Shown: positions 43,664-53,314 of the stretch, piece after piece
How the letters are laid out: every line of letters begins with the position of its first letter
Numbering within the stretch: position 1 is the first letter of the stretch
Origin: Streptomyces sp. NRRL S-118
GTDB taxonomy: Bacteria > Actinomycetota > Actinomycetes > Streptomycetales > Streptomycetaceae
Assembly: GCF_000716335.1 (NCBI RefSeq)
Contig: NZ_KL591019.1
Span: 28,113-92,112, forward strand
DNA length: 64,000 nucleotides
Direction of reading: 5' to 3'
Program-made: the position numbers and the translations under genes
Notes under the pieces: generated by a model
Told to the model about the DNA's origin: nothing
The model's database searches: none
What the model saw: the letters and a program-made list of their open reading frames with translations, nothing else

Positions 43664-46600
43664 GTGACGGGGACGGGGAGCTCGGGACAGCGGCCCGGAG
43701 GGCCGGGCGGTGACCGTGACGGGTGGCTCGGCGCGGTCCGGGAGCGGCTCGTGCGGGCCACCGAACACCAGGACGCCGACGCCCTGTTCGCGCCGGAGGC
43801 GGACGGCGCGCTGCGCGGGCTGCTGAGCAGTACCGACCTGCGGACGGACCTGGAGGCGCGGCACGCCGCCGGGTGGCTCTACTGGTGCCGTGCCGGGGCG
43901 CTCGGCGAGGGACGGGGCGGTGAGGAGGGGGCCGCGGCCGGGATGCTGCTGCTCCCGGTGTGGGCCGCGGACCCCGCCTCCGTACCGGAACCGCTGGCCG
44001 ACCGGTACGCGGCGGACGTCCGGCCGGAGACCGTCGAGGCGGACGGGCCGCCGGAGTGGTCGGCGCTCTGCGTGGCCGCCACGATCGCGACCGGACGGGT
44101 CGATCCGGCCGGTGCCGGTGCCTCCCCCTTCCTGCGTGGTGCGCACGAACTGGCCGCCCGGCTCACGGCGTCGGGGAAGGAGCCGCGGGAACTGCTGACC
44201 ACGGGCACCGCCGCCGGGGCCCTGGCGTTCATGGCGACCCGGCCGGACGACCCCGCGTACCCCACGCGCGCCTCCGACCTGGCCGGCCTCCTCGCCGCCG
44301 CCGCCCGCACGCTGGGTGACCGGCACGCCCTGGACCTGGCCGTGACCTTCACCCACCACGCGCTGAAGCGCACTCCGGCCGGCGCGGACCGCCTCGCGAC
44401 GCTCGGCAACCTCGGCCTGCTGCTGTGCGAGCGCTTCGAGGAGGGGGGCGACCCCGAGGACCTCCAGGAGGCGATCGGCATCGCCCGGGACGCGGTGGAG
44501 CAGGCGGGTGAGGGGCATCCCCGGTACGGCGGGTACCTCAGCTCGCTCGGGTACGCACTGCGGCTGCGCCTGTTGCGGGAGGGCGGGACGCTCGAGGACC
44601 ACGACGAGGTGGTCGACCTGTTCCGCAGGGCGGCGCCCCGGGATCCCAGGGGACCGGGGCCCGGGTACGGGAACCTGGGCAGCGCCCTCCTCCAGCGCTA
44701 CCAGCACACGGGCGCGCCGCAGGACCTGGAGGAGGCCGCGGGCGTCCTGACGCGGGCGGCCGCGGAAGCCTGGCCGGACCCGGCGGAGCGGACCGGAGTC
44801 CTCAACACGCAGGGGAGCGCCCTGCGCATGCGTGCGGCGCGGACCGGCAGACCGGAGGAACTGGACGCGGCTCTCGTGCACCTGCGGGAGGTCCTGGCGG
44901 ACACACCGCGGGTCACGCGGCGGACGGCCGGCCGCCTGGTCAACCCCGCGCTCGCGCTCCAGGCGCGGTACGAGCGGGACGGTGTCGCCGCGGACGCGGA
45001 GGAGGCGGTCCGGCTGCTGCGCACGGCCGTCGCCGTGCTGCCCGTGGGGCATCCCGAGCGCGCTGTCGCGCTGGACAACCTCGGGCGTGTGCTGCACGTC
45101 CGGTACGGGCGCACCGGGCGGGCCGAGGAACTGGAGGAAGCGGTACGCGCCCTGCGGGAGGCGGTGGAGGCCACACCCGCCGGCCACGACATGCTCGGCG
45201 CGCGGCTGCTCAACCTGGGCGGCGCGCTGACCGCCCGCTACCACCTCACCGGTGACAGCTCCGATCTGCGCGAGGCTCTCGGCAGCAGGCACAGGGCCGC
45301 CGAGCTGCCCGGCCTGGCACCCGCCGCCCGTGCCGCGGTCCTCGGCGCCACCGGGGGGACGCTGCTCCAGTACGCGGACCGGAACCCGGACCGGGCCGGG
45401 GCCGCCGGGACCGAGGATGCGGTGGCGTATCTGCGCTCCGCCCTGGAGCTGACGCCGCCCGGCGACAGCCTGCTGCCCCGGCGCCGGCTCAATCTGGCGA
45501 TCGCGCTGGTCCGGCGTGCCGAGCAGCCGGGTCGCCGCAAGGACCTCCGGGAGGCGCGGCGCCTGGCGGAGGCGGCCCTTGCCGCGCTGCCCGAGGGGTC
45601 ACCGGACTGGGCCTCCTGCGCGTCGGTCCTCGCGGGAGTGCGGGCGCAGGGCCTGACCGGCCTGAGGCCGGCGTCCGGCCTCGCGGAGGTGACAGGTCTC
45701 CTCCGGGCGGCGGCGGACGCCACCCCGCCCGGGCACCCGGCACGGACGCGGCGGCTGATACGTCTCGGTGCCGCGCTGCGCGCCCGCCACGAGCGCACGC
45801 GCGACCCGGCCGATCTCGCGGCGGCGGCGGAGGCGTTCGACGTGGCGGCACGTGAGGAGCAGTGCCCGGCGCCCGAACGGCTGGACGCGGCGCGGGAGTG
45901 GGGCCGGGCATGGGCGGACCAGGGCCGCTTCGACCTGGCCCTGGAGGGATTCACCCTCGCGGTGGACCTGCTGCCGTCCCTGGCACCGCGCCGGCTCCTG
46001 CGGGACGACCAGGAGTTCCGGCTCGGCCGGGCGGTCGGACTGGGCGCCGAGGCCGCGGCCTGCGCCCACCGGTGCGGTGACCCGGGGCTCGCGGTGCGGC
46101 TGCTGGAGCAGGCGCGCGGGGTGCTGCTGGCGCAGGCCTTCGATGCCGACAGCGATCTGACCCGGCTGCGGGCGGCGGCGCCCGAACTCGCCGACCGCTT
46201 CGAGGCACTGCGGGAGGACCTCGACGCGATGTCGAGCGGCGAGGACTTCACACCTGAGGACGGCTCGGCAGGGGCGGCCCCGGCCGGACCGGGGGCACGC
46301 GGCTCGGGGGACGCCGGACCGCGACCGGACGCCTCGGGGGACGCCGGACCGCGACCGGACGCCTCGGGGGACGCCGGACCGCGACCGGACGCCTCGGGGG
46401 ACGCCGGACCGCGACCGGACGCCTCGGAGGGCGCCGGGCCCGGGCCGGAGCTCGCGGGCCACACGGGGCCCGGGCCGGCGGGTGCGGAGTTCCGGCGCCG
46501 CGCCGCCACCGCGTGGCAGGAGTTGCTGGAGGAGATCCGCTCACGCCACCCGGAGCTGCGGCTCTTCCGCCCCGTGCGGGAGTGGGACGTGTCGGAGCTG

Positions 46601-47683
46601 CGGGCGGGCGCCGAGGCCGGTCCCGTGGTCCTCATCGCCGTGTCCGCGTACGGCAGTTGCGCCCTGGTGATCACGATAAGTGCCATCGAAGCCGTGCCCC
46701 TGCACCGAGCGACCCCGGAGGCCGCCGCGGAGCGGAACGCGGTCTTCCAGGACGCCCTCGCCCTCCTGGGTGCGCCGGACTGCACGCACCGGCAGGCGCT
46801 GCGCGCTCAGGCGGTCGTACGGGACGTGCTGGCGTGGCTGTGGTCGGCGGTCACCGGGCCCGTCCTGCGACACCTCGGGCTCCACCGGCCACCCGCGCCC
46901 GGCGCCGCCCGGCCGCGGCTGTGGTGGTCCGCCGGAAGCTCGCTCGGCGCGCTGCCGCTGCACGCCGCCGCGCCCGATGACGGGTCGCCCGGCGCGCTGG
47001 ACCTGGTGGTGTCCTCGTACGTTCCCACCCTGCGGGCCCTGCGCCACGCCCGCGCCCGCGTGGCCGCGCCCGCCCCGGAGGACACCGGCCTGCTGATCGT
47101 CGCCGTGCCCGACCCCGAGGGGCTGCCCCGGCTCCCGGAAGCCCGCCGCGAGGCCGAGTGGCTCGCCGGGGCGCTGCCCGGGGCCCGGATGCTCAGTGAT
47201 CACCGGGCCACCGGGGAGGCGGTCGGGGCGCGGTTGCGGGAGCACGCGTACGTGCACTTCGCCTGCCACGCCATGGGGGATCCGCTGCGCCCGTCGGGCA
47301 ACCGGCTGGTCCTGCACGACCATGCCGAGCGGCCCCTGACCGTCCGCGACGTGGCCCGGCTGCGGCTGCCGGACGCCCGGCTGGCCTACTTGTCCGCCTG
47401 CGACACCCTGCGGACCGGCCCCACGCTCGCGGACGAGTCGGTGAGCATCGTCAGCGCCTTCCAGATGGCGGGCTTCCCGCACGTCATCGGTGCGCTGTGG
47501 CCCGTGGACGACGCGGTCGGGGCGCGGATCGCCCGCACCGTCTACGGCTCCCTGCACACCGGGGACGGCGGCCTGCGGGTCACGAGCACGGCCGAGGCCC
47601 TGCACACCGCCGTCCGTGAGGTCCGCGCCGACTACCCGGCCACCCCCAGCCTCTGGGCCTGCCTGGTCCACGCGGGCGCCTGA
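43664..47683 (+). CDS. TPR-CHAT protease
   Basis: 1339 residues from GTG 43664 (AGGAGGA at proper spacing). Residues about 200-780 are tandem helical repeats of TPR type: each unit resembles LATLGNLGLLLCERFEEGGD, PEDLQEAIGIARDAVE. A linker (about 850-940) contains a four-fold 10-aa repeat. The C-terminal CHAT caspase-like domain has His 1202 (YVHFACHA) and Cys 1246 (LAYLSACDT), the catalytic pair. CHAT proteases work in bacterial conflict and suicide systems, the TPR part recognising a trigger. Partner genes are probably the divergent pair at 42205-43604. Confidence 0.88.
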   Translation: MTGTGSSGQRPGGPGGDRDGWLGAVRERLVRATEHQDADALFAPEADGALRGLLSSTDLRTDLEARHAAGWLYWCRAGALGEGRGGEEGAAAGMLLLPVWAADPASVPEPLADRYAADVRPETVEADGPPEWSALCVAATIATGRVDPAGAGASPFLRGAHELAARLTASGKEPRELLTTGTAAGALAFMATRPDDPAYPTRASDLAGLLAAAARTLGDRHALDLAVTFTHHALKRTPAGADRLATLGNLGLLLCERFEEGGDPEDLQEAIGIARDAVEQAGEGHPRYGGYLSSLGYALRLRLLREGGTLEDHDEVVDLFRRAAPRDPRGPGPGYGNLGSALLQRYQHTGAPQDLEEAAGVLTRAAAEAWPDPAERTGVLNTQGSALRMRAARTGRPEELDAALVHLREVLADTPRVTRRTAGRLVNPALALQARYERDGVAADAEEAVRLLRTAVAVLPVGHPERAVALDNLGRVLHVRYGRTGRAEELEEAVRALREAVEATPAGHDMLGARLLNLGGALTARYHLTGDSSDLREALGSRHRAAELPGLAPAARAAVLGATGGTLLQYADRNPDRAGAAGTEDAVAYLRSALELTPPGDSLLPRRRLNLAIALVRRAEQPGRRKDLREARRLAEAALAALPEGSPDWASCASVLAGVRAQGLTGLRPASGLAEVTGLLRAAADATPPGHPARTRRLIRLGAALRARHERTRDPADLAAAAEAFDVAAREEQCPAPERLDAAREWGRAWADQGRFDLALEGFTLAVDLLPSLAPRRLLRDDQEFRLGRAVGLGAEAAACAHRCGDPGLAVRLLEQARGVLLAQAFDADSDLTRLRAAAPELADRFEALREDLDAMSSGEDFTPEDGSAGAAPAGPGARGSGDAGPRPDASGDAGPRPDASGDAGPRPDASGDAGPRPDASEGAGPGPELAGHTGPGPAGAEFRRRAATAWQELLEEIRSRHPELRLFRPVREWDVSELRAGAEAGPVVLIAVSAYGSCALVITISAIEAVPLHRATPEAAAERNAVFQDALALLGAPDCTHRQALRAQAVVRDVLAWLWSAVTGPVLRHLGLHRPPAPGAARPRLWWSAGSSLGALPLHAAAPDDGSPGALDLVVSSYVPTLRALRHARARVAAPAPEDTGLLIVAVPDPEGLPRLPEARREAEWLAGALPGARMLSDHRATGEAVGARLREHAYVHFACHAMGDPLRPSGNRLVLHDHAERPLTVRDVARLRLPDARLAYLSACDTLRTGPTLADESVSIVSAFQMAGFPHVIGALWPVDDAVGARIARTVYGSLHTGDGGLRVTSTAEALHTAVREVRADYPATPSLWACLVHAGA
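46303..46422 (+). repeat. 30-bp minisatellite in CHAT gene
   Basis: Four perfect copies of a 30-bp unit, starting CTCGGGGGACGCCGGACC, encoding SGDAGPRPDA each time, in frame. A degenerate fifth unit follows. It lies in the linker between the TPR array and the CHAT domain, so it lengthens a flexible hinge. Confidence 0.92.
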
Positions 47684-47747
47684 CCCCGCGCGGGCCCGCC
47701 GAGGCCGGACAGGGCGCGGGCGCCGGTGCGGACGAGCCCGGGCCCGG

Positions 47748-49805
47748 TCAGGTGGTGAGGATTCCCGGGTCGGACAGGCCGGGGGCGCCGGTCTCGACGT
47801 GGCCGGCGAAACGGCGCAGGAAGTCGGGCGTGGACGAGGTGACCGTCACGTCGTACCAGTTGCGGCACGCCCGCAGGTCGACGGTGAGGGTGACGGTGGC
47901 GCCCTTGGGGACCGTGAAGGTCCGCGGGCCGCCCGCGTAGGCGTTGGTGACGGTGAGCTGCGCGTCGCCACTGCCGGTGTGCGTGCACGTCAGGTCGAGG
48001 TTTCCGGTGGTGGCGTTGTGGCGCGCGGTGACCTCGGGACCGGCGGTCCTGCCGGGGTTGCGGAAGCGGCGCAGGAAGCCGTTGGGTCCGTGGACGGTGA
48101 GGTCCGTGACGCCCTTGGAGTACCGCGTGTTCCAGGTGTCGGAGATCGACTTGCCGGCCTCGGCGGTGTACGTCCAGGGCGCGTCGGTGCGGTTCGCCGC
48201 GGTGACGTAGAAGTGGGCGCCGGCCGCCGGGCCGCCGCTGAAGGTGAGCCGGTACGTGCCGGCGCCGGTGTCGGCGAGGCCGTCGACGTACGGGGCGTAC
48301 TTCAGCGGGCGGGTGGGCTTGCCGCCGGGCTCCTGCCGGGGCATGGTGCCGACGGCCGGGGCGGTGGGCCGGAAGTCGGGGTGGCGCTCGCGGTCGGGCG
48401 GGTAGTACCCGTCGGTGGGCGGCAGGTCCGCGGGCGCCGTCTGGGTCCGCGCGAAGTCGAACGCGGAGGTCAGATCGCCGCAGACGGCACGCCGCCAGGG
48501 CGAGATGTTGGGTTCCTTCACACCGAAGCGGCGCTCCATGAACCGGATGATCGAGGTGTGGTCGAAGGTCTCCGAGCAGGTGTAGCCGCCGGTGCTCCAG
48601 GGCGAGACGACGATCATGGGGACACGGGGCCCGAGCCCGTAGGGCCCCGCCACGTAGCCGGTCCTGCCGGGGAAGTAGTCGAGCGTCGTGGGGGTCGTGG
48701 ACAGGCCCTGCGCGGTGCCGGACGGCACGTACGGCGGCACGATGTGGTCGAAGAAGCCGTCGTTCTCGTCGTACGTGATGAACAGGGCCGTACGGGCCCA
48801 CACGTCCGGGTTCGAGGTCAGCGCGTCGAGAACCTGGGCGATGTACCAGGCGCCGTAGTTGGACGGCCAGTTGGAGTGCTCCGAGAAGGCCTCCGGTGCG
48901 GCGATCCAGGAGACCCGGGGCAGGCGGCCGGCCTGGACGTCGGCGCGGAGCACGTCGAAGAAGCCGTCGCCCTTCCTGGCGTCGGTGCCGGTGCGGGCCT
49001 TGTCGTACAGGGGGTTGCCGGGCTGGGCGTTGCGGTAGGCGTTGAAGTAGAGCAGGGAGTTGTCGCCGTAGTTGCCGCGGTAGGCGTCGTCGATCCAGCC
49101 CCAGTGGCCGGCGGCGTCGAGGCCGTCACCGATGTCCTGGTAGATCTTCCAGGAGATCCCGGCCGCCTCCAGGCGCTCGGGGTAGGTGGTCCAGCCGTAC
49201 CCGGCCTCGGCGTTGTTGAGGACGGGGCCGCCACCCGTGCCGTCGTTGCCGGTGTGTCCGGTCCACATGTAGTAGCGGTTCGGGTCCGTGGAGCCGATGA
49301 AGGAGCAGTGGTACGCGTCGCAGACGGTGAAGGAGTCGGCGAGCGCGTAGTGGAAGGGGATGTCGTCCCGCGTGAGGTACGCCATGGTGGTGGCCGTCTT
49401 CGCGGGCACCCACTGGTCGTACCTGCCCTTGTTGAACGCCTTCTGGCCACCGGCCCAGTCGTGGTTGAGCCCCTGCAGGAATTCCATGCCGAGGTCCTCG
49501 CCCGCGGGGCGGAACGGCAGCGTCACCTTGTTGGTGCCGTCCGCCTGGTGCCAGACCGGCTTGCCGCTCGGGAGCGTGACGGGGCGCGGGTCGCCGAATC
49601 CCCGTACGCCCTTCATCGCTCCGAAGTAGTGGTCGAAGGAACGATTCTCCTGCATCAGCACGACGATGTGCTCGACGTCCTGGATGGTTCCGGTACCACC
49701 CTGGGCGGGGATGGCGGCGGCCCGGGCGATGCTGTCCGACAGCATGGTGAGGGCGGCCGTACCACCGGCGAGTTGGAGGAAGCGGCGACGGTTGAGTTCT
49801 GCCAT
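47748..49805 (-). CDS. Phosphocholine-specific phospholipase C
   Basis: 685 residues. Twin-arginine signal NRRRFLQLAGGTAALTML. Catalytic phosphoesterase domain: IVVLMQENRSFDHYFG, FIGSTDPNRYYMWTG, ITYDENDGFFDHIVPP, VVSPWSTGGYTCSETFDHTS. Two C-terminal repeats of the family's DUF756 type (FRNPGRTAGPEV; SGDAQLTVTNAYAG). Hydrolyses phosphatidylcholine outside the cell. No PHO box of GTTCACC repeats seen upstream. Convergent with the CHAT gene; the 64-bp gap has GC-rich self-complementary 10-mers but no clean hairpin. Confidence 0.93.
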   Translation of the reverse strand: MAELNRRRFLQLAGGTAALTMLSDSIARAAAIPAQGGTGTIQDVEHIVVLMQENRSFDHYFGAMKGVRGFGDPRPVTLPSGKPVWHQADGTNKVTLPFRPAGEDLGMEFLQGLNHDWAGGQKAFNKGRYDQWVPAKTATTMAYLTRDDIPFHYALADSFTVCDAYHCSFIGSTDPNRYYMWTGHTGNDGTGGGPVLNNAEAGYGWTTYPERLEAAGISWKIYQDIGDGLDAAGHWGWIDDAYRGNYGDNSLLYFNAYRNAQPGNPLYDKARTGTDARKGDGFFDVLRADVQAGRLPRVSWIAAPEAFSEHSNWPSNYGAWYIAQVLDALTSNPDVWARTALFITYDENDGFFDHIVPPYVPSGTAQGLSTTPTTLDYFPGRTGYVAGPYGLGPRVPMIVVSPWSTGGYTCSETFDHTSIIRFMERRFGVKEPNISPWRRAVCGDLTSAFDFARTQTAPADLPPTDGYYPPDRERHPDFRPTAPAVGTMPRQEPGGKPTRPLKYAPYVDGLADTGAGTYRLTFSGGPAAGAHFYVTAANRTDAPWTYTAEAGKSISDTWNTRYSKGVTDLTVHGPNGFLRRFRNPGRTAGPEVTARHNATTGNLDLTCTHTGSGDAQLTVTNAYAGGPRTFTVPKGATVTLTVDLRACRNWYDVTVTSSTPDFLRRFAGHVETGAPGLSDPGILTT

Positions 49806-49990
49806 GGGGTGTGTGGACCTCTGCGTCTGAAGGTGGCGAGGGGCGCCCCAAGGACAGCGTGCGCGGGGGATCGCCCGGCGGACGTTCCATGACTGCCCGG
49901 CGTACGCCGGGCGAACGCCCTGCGTCGCGGGGCGGTTTCGGCCGGCGAAGCCTGCGCACCGCGGGCGCTGCGGGTCACCGCGGCACCTCG

Positions 49991-50085
49991 CGTCCCCGCA
50001 GCCCCACCGGTTCCACGAGCCTCACGTCCCCGCAGCCCCACCGGTTCCACGAGCCTCACGGCACCTCGCGTCCCCGCAGCCCCAC
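49991..50085. repeat. 34-bp tandem duplication with partial third copy
   Basis: A 34-bp unit starting CGTCCCCGCAGCCCCACCGG is at 49991-50024 and 50025-50058. A 27-bp segment at 49981-50007 recurs at 50059-50085. It lies in the 527-bp gap between the phospholipase and cNMP-binding genes; the rest of that gap shows nothing clear. Confidence 0.85.
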
Positions 50086-50332
50086 GCACCTCGGGGGCCC
50101 GCGCAGCCCCTCGGGTTTCGCAGGCCCACACGCCTCAGGGGGCCGTGGCGGCACCGCGCGCTCCGTCACGCCCGCGCCGTTGGCACGCACCCGGGACGCG
50201 CACGGGGGAAGCGCGCCGGGGGCCGGGCCCGCTCACGTCGCGGGCCTCCCTCCTCGAAGGGGACGACGGCTCTACTGGTACACGGACGGCCGTGCGGTGA
50301 GACTGGGAGAGGAGCTCACACCGGAGGCCGCC

Positions 50333-50797
50333 ATGAGCACTCTTTCTCCCATCCGGATGACCGCCGCCCTTCCGGCGGAGCACCGCGAACGGCTGATGGG
50401 CCTCGCCCGCGAGATGAACTTCACCGAGGGTGATCGTCTGTTCGACGAGGGGGCCCGGGCCGATCGCTTCTGGATCGTCCGCTCAGGCACCGTCACCCTC
50501 GACATCCAGGTGCCGGGCGGGCGGGCCGTGGCGATCGACACCCTGGATCACGGCGAGCTGGTCGGGTGGTCGTGGCTCTTCCCCCCGTACACCTGGCAGC
50601 TCGGTGCGGAGGCCATGACACCCCTGCGGACGAACGAGTTCGACGCGGTGGCGGTGCGCACGATGATGGAGGCCGACCCGGCGTTCGGCTTCTCGATCGG
50701 GCACTGGGTGGGCCGCGTGCTCGCCACCCGGCTCCAAGCGGCCCGTGTCCGGCTCCTCGACCTGTACGCACCGCACGGCAGCGGCGCCACACCGTGA
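50333..50797 (+). CDS. Cyclic nucleotide-binding domain protein (no DNA-binding domain)
   Basis: 154 residues from ATG 50333, GGAGG five bases upstream. cNMP-binding fold only: EGDRLFDEGARADRFWIVRS, GRAVAIDTLDHGELVGWSWL, then a helix to LQAARVRLLDLYAP. The Crp HTH is absent, so it is a ligand or protein-binding module. Frequent in Streptomyces; role unknown. A longer upstream frame is low-complexity. Confidence 0.82.
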   Translation: MSTLSPIRMTAALPAEHRERLMGLAREMNFTEGDRLFDEGARADRFWIVRSGTVTLDIQVPGGRAVAIDTLDHGELVGWSWLFPPYTWQLGAEAMTPLRTNEFDAVAVRTMMEADPAFGFSIGHWVGRVLATRLQAARVRLLDLYAPHGSGATP

Positions 50798-50806
50798 GCG
50801 GAGTGC

Positions 50807-51763
50807 TCAGCCGCCCGCCAGCTCCGCGACGAGCCGCCCGGCGAGCGGCACCTCCACACCGTGCCGCTCGGCGCTGCGCAGGAGTGCCCCGCCGATGGCG
50901 TCGAGCTCCAGCGGGCGCCCGGCCTCGGCGTCGCGTTGCATGGACGACTTGGTGGCGGCCGGGAAGGAGTCGTAGCGGGCGAGGATCCCGGCCGCGTCGG
51001 CCGGCACCCCGCAGGCCCGGCTGACGGCGGCGGCCTCCTCGACGAGGCGGACCAGTTCCTCCCTGCGCCCGGTCCGCGTCTCGCCGATGGTCAGCCCGTA
51101 GCGGGTGGTGAGCAGAGCGAAGGGGGCGAGGAAGGCCAGTTTGGCCCAGAGGACGGCGGTCTCGTCGCCCCCGACCGTGGTCCGTGCACCGGCGTCCGTG
51201 AGCATCTTGGCCAGCGGCCCGAGGTCCTGCCCTGTCCCGGCCAGGTCGATCTCGACGAACGGACTGCCGTGCTCGATGACCCCGGGAGCGGTCCGGGTGG
51301 ACTCCACACGGATCACGCCCGGCACGACCTGCTGTGCGCCGTAGCGTGCCCGCAGGACGTCCGGGTGCTCGATGCCGTTCAGCAGCGGGAGGACCCGCGC
51401 GTCGCCGAGCCGCTCGGGCGCAACGCGCTCCGCCGCCGCATCGAGCGCGGTCGCCTTGACCGCGACGACGCACAGGTCGGCGGGCTCGCGCAGCTCGGTG
51501 TCGGCCTCCACAACGGCGGTGAAGTCGCCGAAGTGGCGGCTGCGCACCTGGAGGCCGTTCCGCCGCAGCACGTGCGCGGTCTCCTGGCCCGCCACGCAGA
51601 TCACCCGGTGTCCGGCACGGGAGAGCAGCGCGGCCAGCAGGCCGCCCACGCCGCCGGGCCCGAGCACGGCCACGGTCCACCGGCCGGAGGCAGGGACGGG
51701 CACAGGAGCAGGGGCGGGGGCGGGGGCGGGGGCAGGGGCTTCTGAACGCGGGGTGTGCGGCAC
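50807..51763 (-). CDS. 2-dehydropantoate 2-reductase family protein
   Basis: 318 residues from GTG 51763 (GGAAGGA about 11 bases upstream). N-terminal Pro-Ala repeat (APAPAPAPAPAPVPVP) then the NADPH-binding VAVLGPGGVGGLLAALLSRA, KATALDAAAERV, LLNGIEHPDVL, AKLAFLAPFALLTTRYG and SSMQRDAEAGRPLELDAIGG. Members reduce ketopantoate in CoA synthesis; as a stand-alone copy it may act on another 2-keto acid. The true start may be after the repeat. Confidence 0.85.
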   Translation of the reverse strand: MPHTPRSEAPAPAPAPAPAPVPVPASGRWTVAVLGPGGVGGLLAALLSRAGHRVICVAGQETAHVLRRNGLQVRSRHFGDFTAVVEADTELREPADLCVVAVKATALDAAAERVAPERLGDARVLPLLNGIEHPDVLRARYGAQQVVPGVIRVESTRTAPGVIEHGSPFVEIDLAGTGQDLGPLAKMLTDAGARTTVGGDETAVLWAKLAFLAPFALLTTRYGLTIGETRTGRREELVRLVEEAAAVSRACGVPADAAGILARYDSFPAATKSSMQRDAEAGRPLELDAIGGALLRSAERHGVEVPLAGRLVAELAGG

Positions 51764-51960
51764 GCTGATGCCATCCTTCCGGAGGACCGGTCCGGTGGGC
51801 GAACCGGCCGGGTACGACGGGTCGGCCCCCGAGGTGCCCGCGCCGTCGTCCCGCCTCCCAAGCCGGAACGCGCCACGGCGCCGGGGCACCACGGGTGGCC
51901 GCCCTGGTCCGATGATCATCAGCGATGCGGAAACGCCCCGTCAATGCCTTACGTACTGAC

Positions 51961-52048
51961 GTCAGCACGTCAGCACGTCAGCACGTCAGCACGTCAGCAC
52001 GCCCGCACGTCAGCACGTCAGCACGCCCGCGCGTCAGCACGTCAGATG
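51961..52048. repeat. 8-bp tandem array (11 units)
   Basis: GTCAGCAC five times, GCCCGCAC, GTCAGCAC twice, GCCCGCGC, GTCAGCAC, GTCAGATG. Lies in the 310-bp gap 51764-52073 between the reductase start and the ligase end; nothing else seen there. Confidence 0.9.
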
Positions 52049-52073
52049 CTGAACCCCCGCGCGATCGCCCGCG

Positions 52074-53165
52074 TCAGCCGAGCGTGCGGCGCACGCACTC
52101 GGTGACCACGTCGTGCAGGCTGCCGGTGTTGCACAGCAGCTCCCGCTGGACGCGGGCGCCGGTCCCCGACTTGAGCAGACCGGCCAGCGTCTCCTGGGCG
52201 GGCATCACGTCACCGGTGTCCTCCAAGGCGTCGCGCACGTGGTCGAAGAGGGCGCGCACCACGGCCTCGGCCGGGGCCGGCCGCATCGTGACGGGGTGGA
52301 TGAGCTGGTCCTCCAGCCCCGACCGGGCGGCGCGCCACGCTGCCAGCCGCAGCAGCGCCACCCCGTGCCGCGCGGGGGGCTCGCCGTCGCGCCATTGCCT
52401 GGCGGCCGTCTCCACCAGGCCCCTGATCAGCGTGGCCAGCAGCACGGTGGTGGACGGGTCCAGGCACACGTCGGCGACCCGGATCTCGACCGTGGGGTAC
52501 GAGTGGGACAGCCGGGCGTCGAAGTAGACCATCCCCTCGTCCCTGAGCACCCCGCTCGCCACCATGTCCGCCACCTGCTCGTGGTACCGGTCGGCGGAGC
52601 CGAACACCTCCACCGGTCCCGCCGACGGCCAGCGGCCCCATACCCGGTTGCGGTAGCTGCTGTAGCCGCTGTCCTCGCCCTGCCAGAACGGCGAGTTCGT
52701 ACTCATCGCCAGCAGGACCGGCAGCCAGGGCCTGATGCGGTCCAGCACCGCCACGCCCTCCTCGTCCGACTCCACCGAGACATGGACGTGACAGCCGCAC
52801 GTCAGCTGCTCCTGGGCGGTGAGCCCGAAGTGCTCCTTGAGCCACTGGTGGCGTTCGCCGCTCCCGATGGTGGGGCTCACCTCCAGGGGCGACGTCCCGA
52901 GGGCCGCGACGGACGCGTCCAGCTCCTCGGCGTGTCGCGCCGCCTCCGCCCGCCACCGCCGGATCTCGTCCTCCAGGTCGCCCATGTCCGTCTGCGGCCT
53001 CGTGGCGAACTCCAGCTGCTGGCGCTGCAGTTCGCTCTCGAAGACCTCCCCGGCGCCCTGCGGGTCCCGGGACGCCGCCGCGAGGACCGCCGCCGACAGG
53101 GCGCGGGGTTCCCCGGTCCGGCTGTCCACCAGGAGCAGCTCCTCCTCGACACCCACACTGCGCAC
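52074..53165 (-). CDS. Carboxylate-amine ligase, YbdK/glutamate-cysteine ligase 2 family
   Basis: 363 residues from GTG 53165 (GAGAGGG eight bases upstream). RSVGVEEELLLVDSRTGEPR, ELQRQQLEFATRPQTDMGDL, GCHVHVSVESDEEGV, SYSSYRNRVWGRWPSAGPVE and ARLSHSYPTVEIRVADVCLD are the family's ATP/glutamate sites. Actinobacteria make mycothiol, not glutathione, so the physiological product is uncertain. The start is divergent from the Mrr gene. Confidence 0.9.
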   Translation of the reverse strand: MRSVGVEEELLLVDSRTGEPRALSAAVLAAASRDPQGAGEVFESELQRQQLEFATRPQTDMGDLEDEIRRWRAEAARHAEELDASVAALGTSPLEVSPTIGSGERHQWLKEHFGLTAQEQLTCGCHVHVSVESDEEGVAVLDRIRPWLPVLLAMSTNSPFWQGEDSGYSSYRNRVWGRWPSAGPVEVFGSADRYHEQVADMVASGVLRDEGMVYFDARLSHSYPTVEIRVADVCLDPSTTVLLATLIRGLVETAARQWRDGEPPARHGVALLRLAAWRAARSGLEDQLIHPVTMRPAPAEAVVRALFDHVRDALEDTGDVMPAQETLAGLLKSGTGARVQRELLCNTGSLHDVVTECVRRTLG

Positions 53166-53314
53166 GTCAACCACCCTCTCTTCCACAACAGCCCCCGTGA
53201 TGCCGCTCGCATGCCCCCGATCCGGCCCCGCACGCCTGAAGTGCCGCAGCCGGTGAACGGGGCATACGGGCTGACACAAGATCGTCCGTAGCCCGTGAGG
53301 GAGAGGATCCACCC

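Noticed and set aside
43400..45292. 630-aa open frame antisense to the CHAT gene
   Set aside because: Shadow of GC-rich coding; low-complexity Arg/Gly/Pro translation with no motif.
51961..52048. CRISPR-like array
   Set aside because: Eight-base units with no spacers; a simple tandem repeat.
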